A stretch of DNA of 64,000 nucleotides from Tubiluchus corallicola (Eukaryota > Priapulida > Priapulimorpha > Priapulimorphida > Tubiluchidae), in contig JAQGDQ010002371.1 of NCBI GenBank assembly GCA_030141605.1, positions 132,547 to 196,546 of the forward strand. Direction: 5' to 3'. The translations under genes and the position numbers were made by a program. The notes under the pieces are model-generated. The model saw only the letters and a program-made list of their open reading frames with translations. It was not told the DNA's origin and made no database searches. Position 1 is the first letter of the stretch, and each line of letters begins with the position of its first letter. Below, in pieces: positions 61,601-64,000 of this stretch.

Positions 61601-63940
61601 ACCTGGCCATACGTGATATCAGTATTCCACCGCATTTAGCTAATTTTTATTTAATTGATAAAAATAAATTTATTGGCCAAGTTTAACAGGCAAAGTACCT
61701 TGTTGCATTGTCACGCTACCAGCACTGTCATATCGTGATCATGTAACTATTGTTTGCAGCTACTTCAGTCACCTTGAAGCAAACCTTGAAGACGAGACAC
61801 ACGGTGGCGATAGAAGTTACAGTTACACCGTTCCTAAAGAGTACGACGTCAGAGGGGAAGAAGACGATCAATTTAGACTGCCAGACAGGGCGCTATTTAT
61901 CGATAGAGGTGGATTAAATTTCACAATTTATATTTCAATAGGTTCAGAAGTGTGTAATTTTGCACTATACCAAGCAGCATGTATGCAGATCATGTTAATA
62001 CTTGTGGTTTCCTGGGTAAAGGGCAATGTGCATAAACAACTGCTGCTAGAACCGTGTTCTACAATTATGACAGTTTGGGCCAGTAATTTGAAGCCAAAGC
62101 AATTGTCTTGACTTACACGATTTTGTTTGCCTTGCCTTATATGACATTAGTATGTAAGATAAGGCAAGGCAAGGCATGGTAAGCTAACGTAAGATTAGGT
62201 AAGGTAAGGTAGGGTAAGGTGAGGAAAAGTAAGGTAAAGTAAGAAAGATGAGGTAAGGTAAGGTAAGGCAAAAGACGAATTCTATAAACATCTACAACGT
62301 TCGTTATTGTTGTATTTCTTTTATTGTCTTTATTGCAGAAAAATTTTCTGATAACAAAAATGATGACGGCGATAACAACCCCATTTCAGAACAAGACCCG
62401 CCAGTTCTTCTGGAACAGTATTACGTCATCATGAAACTAGGAGATGCTCCAGTAGATTATAATGCAACGTCAATTGATGTAGAAAACCAAGACTCATTTG
62501 ACGAACAACAAAGAGGACATGCGGCTGAAAGTTTTGCAGGACACGCAAGAATGATCACAGATGAATTAAATCTAGAAGACACTTCTCGTGGTATTAGGTA
62601 TAAATTTATTCCACATGAGGGAGATCCAACGTTTTCATTTATTCCATCGAGTATTGCGAAATTGGCAAACAAAAACTTCAATCCAGCTATATCTCAAGAA
62701 ACGTCATCAAGTTTCTTTATACCTATGCGTGAGACTGGACAACCTTTTGAATATATTCAACCACAGGCTGAAGATGGCGGAACAGATCAGTATAGTAAAC
62801 TAGATGGAAGCCATTTTTTCAAAACTCTCGGAGTTCCGAGCCCAGACCACTTTCTGGTGCAGCCAAATGATGAGAGATTCAGTATCAGAAGTGAGGTGAA
62901 ACTACCTTTTAGTACAGGGTTCGAAATAATACCAAATTCTAAAGTTGAGAATGTAAATAAGTTCGAAGTCATTCCAAACGAATCCTCTGCACAAAGCACC
63001 TTCCCTGATAATGAGCAGACAGATGAAAACGAAAATAAAGTGAACTTTAGCCCAAGCATAAAAAGTGAAGAAGATTCTCCACTCAGACCCGGATTTCACT
63101 TGTTACTCACTGGTCACATTAATGGCGCTTCTAGCGATACATCAGATGATGCGACCGCAGACAACATTGACGATCGCTATTTATCTTTTGAAGGTGAGTT
63201 AGCTCACCTCGGTAATGAGGATGATGCAGACACAATTGCTCCCGTTTTCATGTACGTTAGTGCCTACCCTTTACACAATGCCAAAGCAGAGATAATAAAT
63301 GAAGAGCTTACAGAGTATGATGGTGAGCAACCTGATAAGGCTGCCAGAGCTGTTTATGTTGTTATGGTTCCCATGACTGGAGATACATTACTAAACTACT
63401 CTGAACAAGATCATAACGCTAGGTATTCAGAAGGGTTGGAAATAATTCGCCAACCTGCTCTAATTGATGACATTCGTGAGACTGGATTTTACAATTTGGA
63501 CTCTGATGAGAACGCTGCAGTCGTACCTTCTGAGGATCTCTCGAGATCCATTGCGTTTTCTGGCGATTCTATAGACGATACAACTGTTGACAATGTTGGT
63601 TCTTCTGACTCTCCTCATGGATATTATCTAAGGTAAGACACAGCGCACACACAACAAAATGTCTTCAAACATCAAAAATCACATTCAAGCAACATTTGAA
63701 GCACGCTAGTACAAGCTAGAGATCTGACGATTATAGAAGTGGAAACTTATTTGTACCCGGCTTTACTTTAGCTAGGAGTTATCAGACACCAACGGCAGCT
63801 TTAGGTGGAATGTGCGTTTTTTGTTCACTCAGTCATTATCGCAACAAATATTAGCATTAAAAATACTCCCTTTCTGTCTGAAAAATAGATATTTAGGGAA
63901 ACGTTACTGGAGGACTTTAATAAAAGATACCGACAATGAT
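58566..63940 (+). CDS. Secreted acidic protein of unknown family, 5' part (six exons, continues past window)
   Basis: I do not recognise this gene. Six exons joined by phase give 644 codons: 58566-58610, 59557-59808, 61215-61354, 61760-61908, 62339-63632 and 63889-63940. The product begins with a signal peptide (MMRTAAAALLFLLLK, continuing LTWSYP) and is very rich in Asp, Glu, Asn and Ser, with almost no Cys and no membrane segment, so probably disordered and extracellular. Short I/V-I-P motifs recur in exon 5 (FSFIPSS, SFFIPMRE, FEIIPNS, FEVIPNE). A Leu-Gly-Lys-Arg sequence in exon 6 resembles a prohormone amidation/cleavage site. A matrix protein or a peptide precursor are both possible. 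The C-terminus is not in the window. Confidence 0.62.
59557..59808 (+). CDS. Unknown secreted protein, exon 2
   Basis: The acceptor is TTTATACAG (ends 59556); the donor GTATTG (59809) follows AGTAAG; phase 0 at both ends. It encodes residues 16-99: the end of the signal peptide, then an acidic Tyr-rich stretch (HHNDYYDIPGQRTYG). The frame upstream of the acceptor is open but not signal-like. Confidence 0.68.
60006..60046. repeat. (ATA)n tract
   Basis: Short interrupted AATAAT repeats in the intron between exons 2 and 3 of the 3' gene. The rest of that intron (59809-61214) shows nothing else. Confidence 0.8.
61215..61354 (+). CDS. Unknown secreted protein, exon 3
   Basis: The acceptor is TTCTTATCCAG (ends 61214); the donor GTAAGT (61355) gives phase 2. 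Charged and hydrophilic throughout (FRSDEQDGDSVKHYNRKVDF). Confidence 0.7.
61760..61908 (+). CDS. Unknown secreted protein, exon 4
   Basis: The acceptor is TTGTTTGCAG (ends 61759); it restores the split codon AA+C (Asn). Acidic (DVRGEEDDQFRLPDRALFID). The donor GTGGAT (61909) gives the phase 1 that exon 5 needs. A second phase-1 donor, GTTCAG at 61942, would add 11 residues, so the 3' boundary is uncertain. Confidence 0.58.
62150..62275 (+). repeat. Degenerate (GGTAA)n pentanucleotide array in the intron before exon 5
   Basis: GGTAA/GGCAA/AGTAA units recur for about 125 bp, producing many copies of GGTAAG, a 5' splice-site core, 65 bp before the next acceptor. On the sense strand they could act as decoy donors. 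Confidence 0.85.
62339..63632 (+). CDS. Unknown secreted protein, exon 5 (long)
   Basis: 1294 nt. The acceptor is TTTATTGCAG (ends 62338), phase 1; the donor GTAAGA (63633) follows CTAAG, phase 2. The continuous open frame starts well before its first Met, so that Met is not a start. It encodes over 430 acidic residues with recurring I/V-I-P motifs and sequons such as NAT and NYS. Confidence 0.78.
63889..63940 (+). CDS. Unknown secreted protein, exon 6
   Basis: The acceptor CTGAAAAATAG (ends 63888) follows a CTCCCTTTCTGTCTG tract. AG+A gives Arg, then YLGKRYWRTLIKDTDND. A strong GTGAGT donor lies at 63941, though the frame also stays open to the window edge. Confidence 0.55.
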
Positions 63941-64000
63941 GTGAGTGAAGCAACTCTGAAAAATTTATACAAGCAATGTACTTTTTTCTTATTGCTTTTC

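Overview
The window is AT-rich animal genomic DNA: introns of hundreds of bases to 17 kb, GT-AG splice sites, many microsatellites, non-LTR retrotransposon debris and degenerate hAT-type DNA elements. It is an invertebrate, most plausibly an arthropod, because the main gene is a four-domain GDNF-receptor-alpha-like gene (Gfrl type); the species cannot be fixed from sequence alone. No prokaryotic or viral gene was recognised.

Layout. 1-15006: no gene recognised, simple repeats only. 15007-49907 (+): one large gene reconstructed here in 16 coding exons joined by consistent intron phases (1106 codons plus stop). It encodes a secreted or membrane-attached GDNF-receptor-like protein: signal peptide, two GAS1/GDNF-receptor domains, a long acidic and Thr-rich insert, two more such domains, a Thr-rich stalk, a Cys-containing C-terminal region and a hydrophobic tail. 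Its first coding exon (85 bases) lies 17.4 kb upstream of the second. Intron 1 carries a hAT-type MITE with a perfect 8-bp target duplication, and intron 3 a second hAT-like MITE. Intron 8 holds an intronless gene on the opposite strand (42342-43475) for the ciliary dynein regulatory complex protein DRC9/IQCG, with an RFX X-box-like palindrome upstream.

49908-58565: 3' UTR of the receptor gene, a GAT microsatellite and a nested transposon complex. An outer element with long terminal inverted repeats (52298-56728) contains a non-LTR reverse-transcriptase fragment and a LOA-like retrotransposon (52362-55189, minus) flanked by a perfect 13-bp target duplication. The LOA-like copy keeps endonuclease, RNase H and zinc-knuckle parts but has lost its reverse transcriptase.

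58566 to the window end (+): the 5' part of a second spliced gene, with a signal peptide followed by a long acidic low-complexity secreted protein I do not recognise (at least 644 residues in six exons, continuing beyond the window).

The receptor gene and the 3' gene both encode secretory-pathway proteins, but nothing here shows that they work together. DRC9 is a cilium/flagellum gene whose only visible link to its host gene is position.
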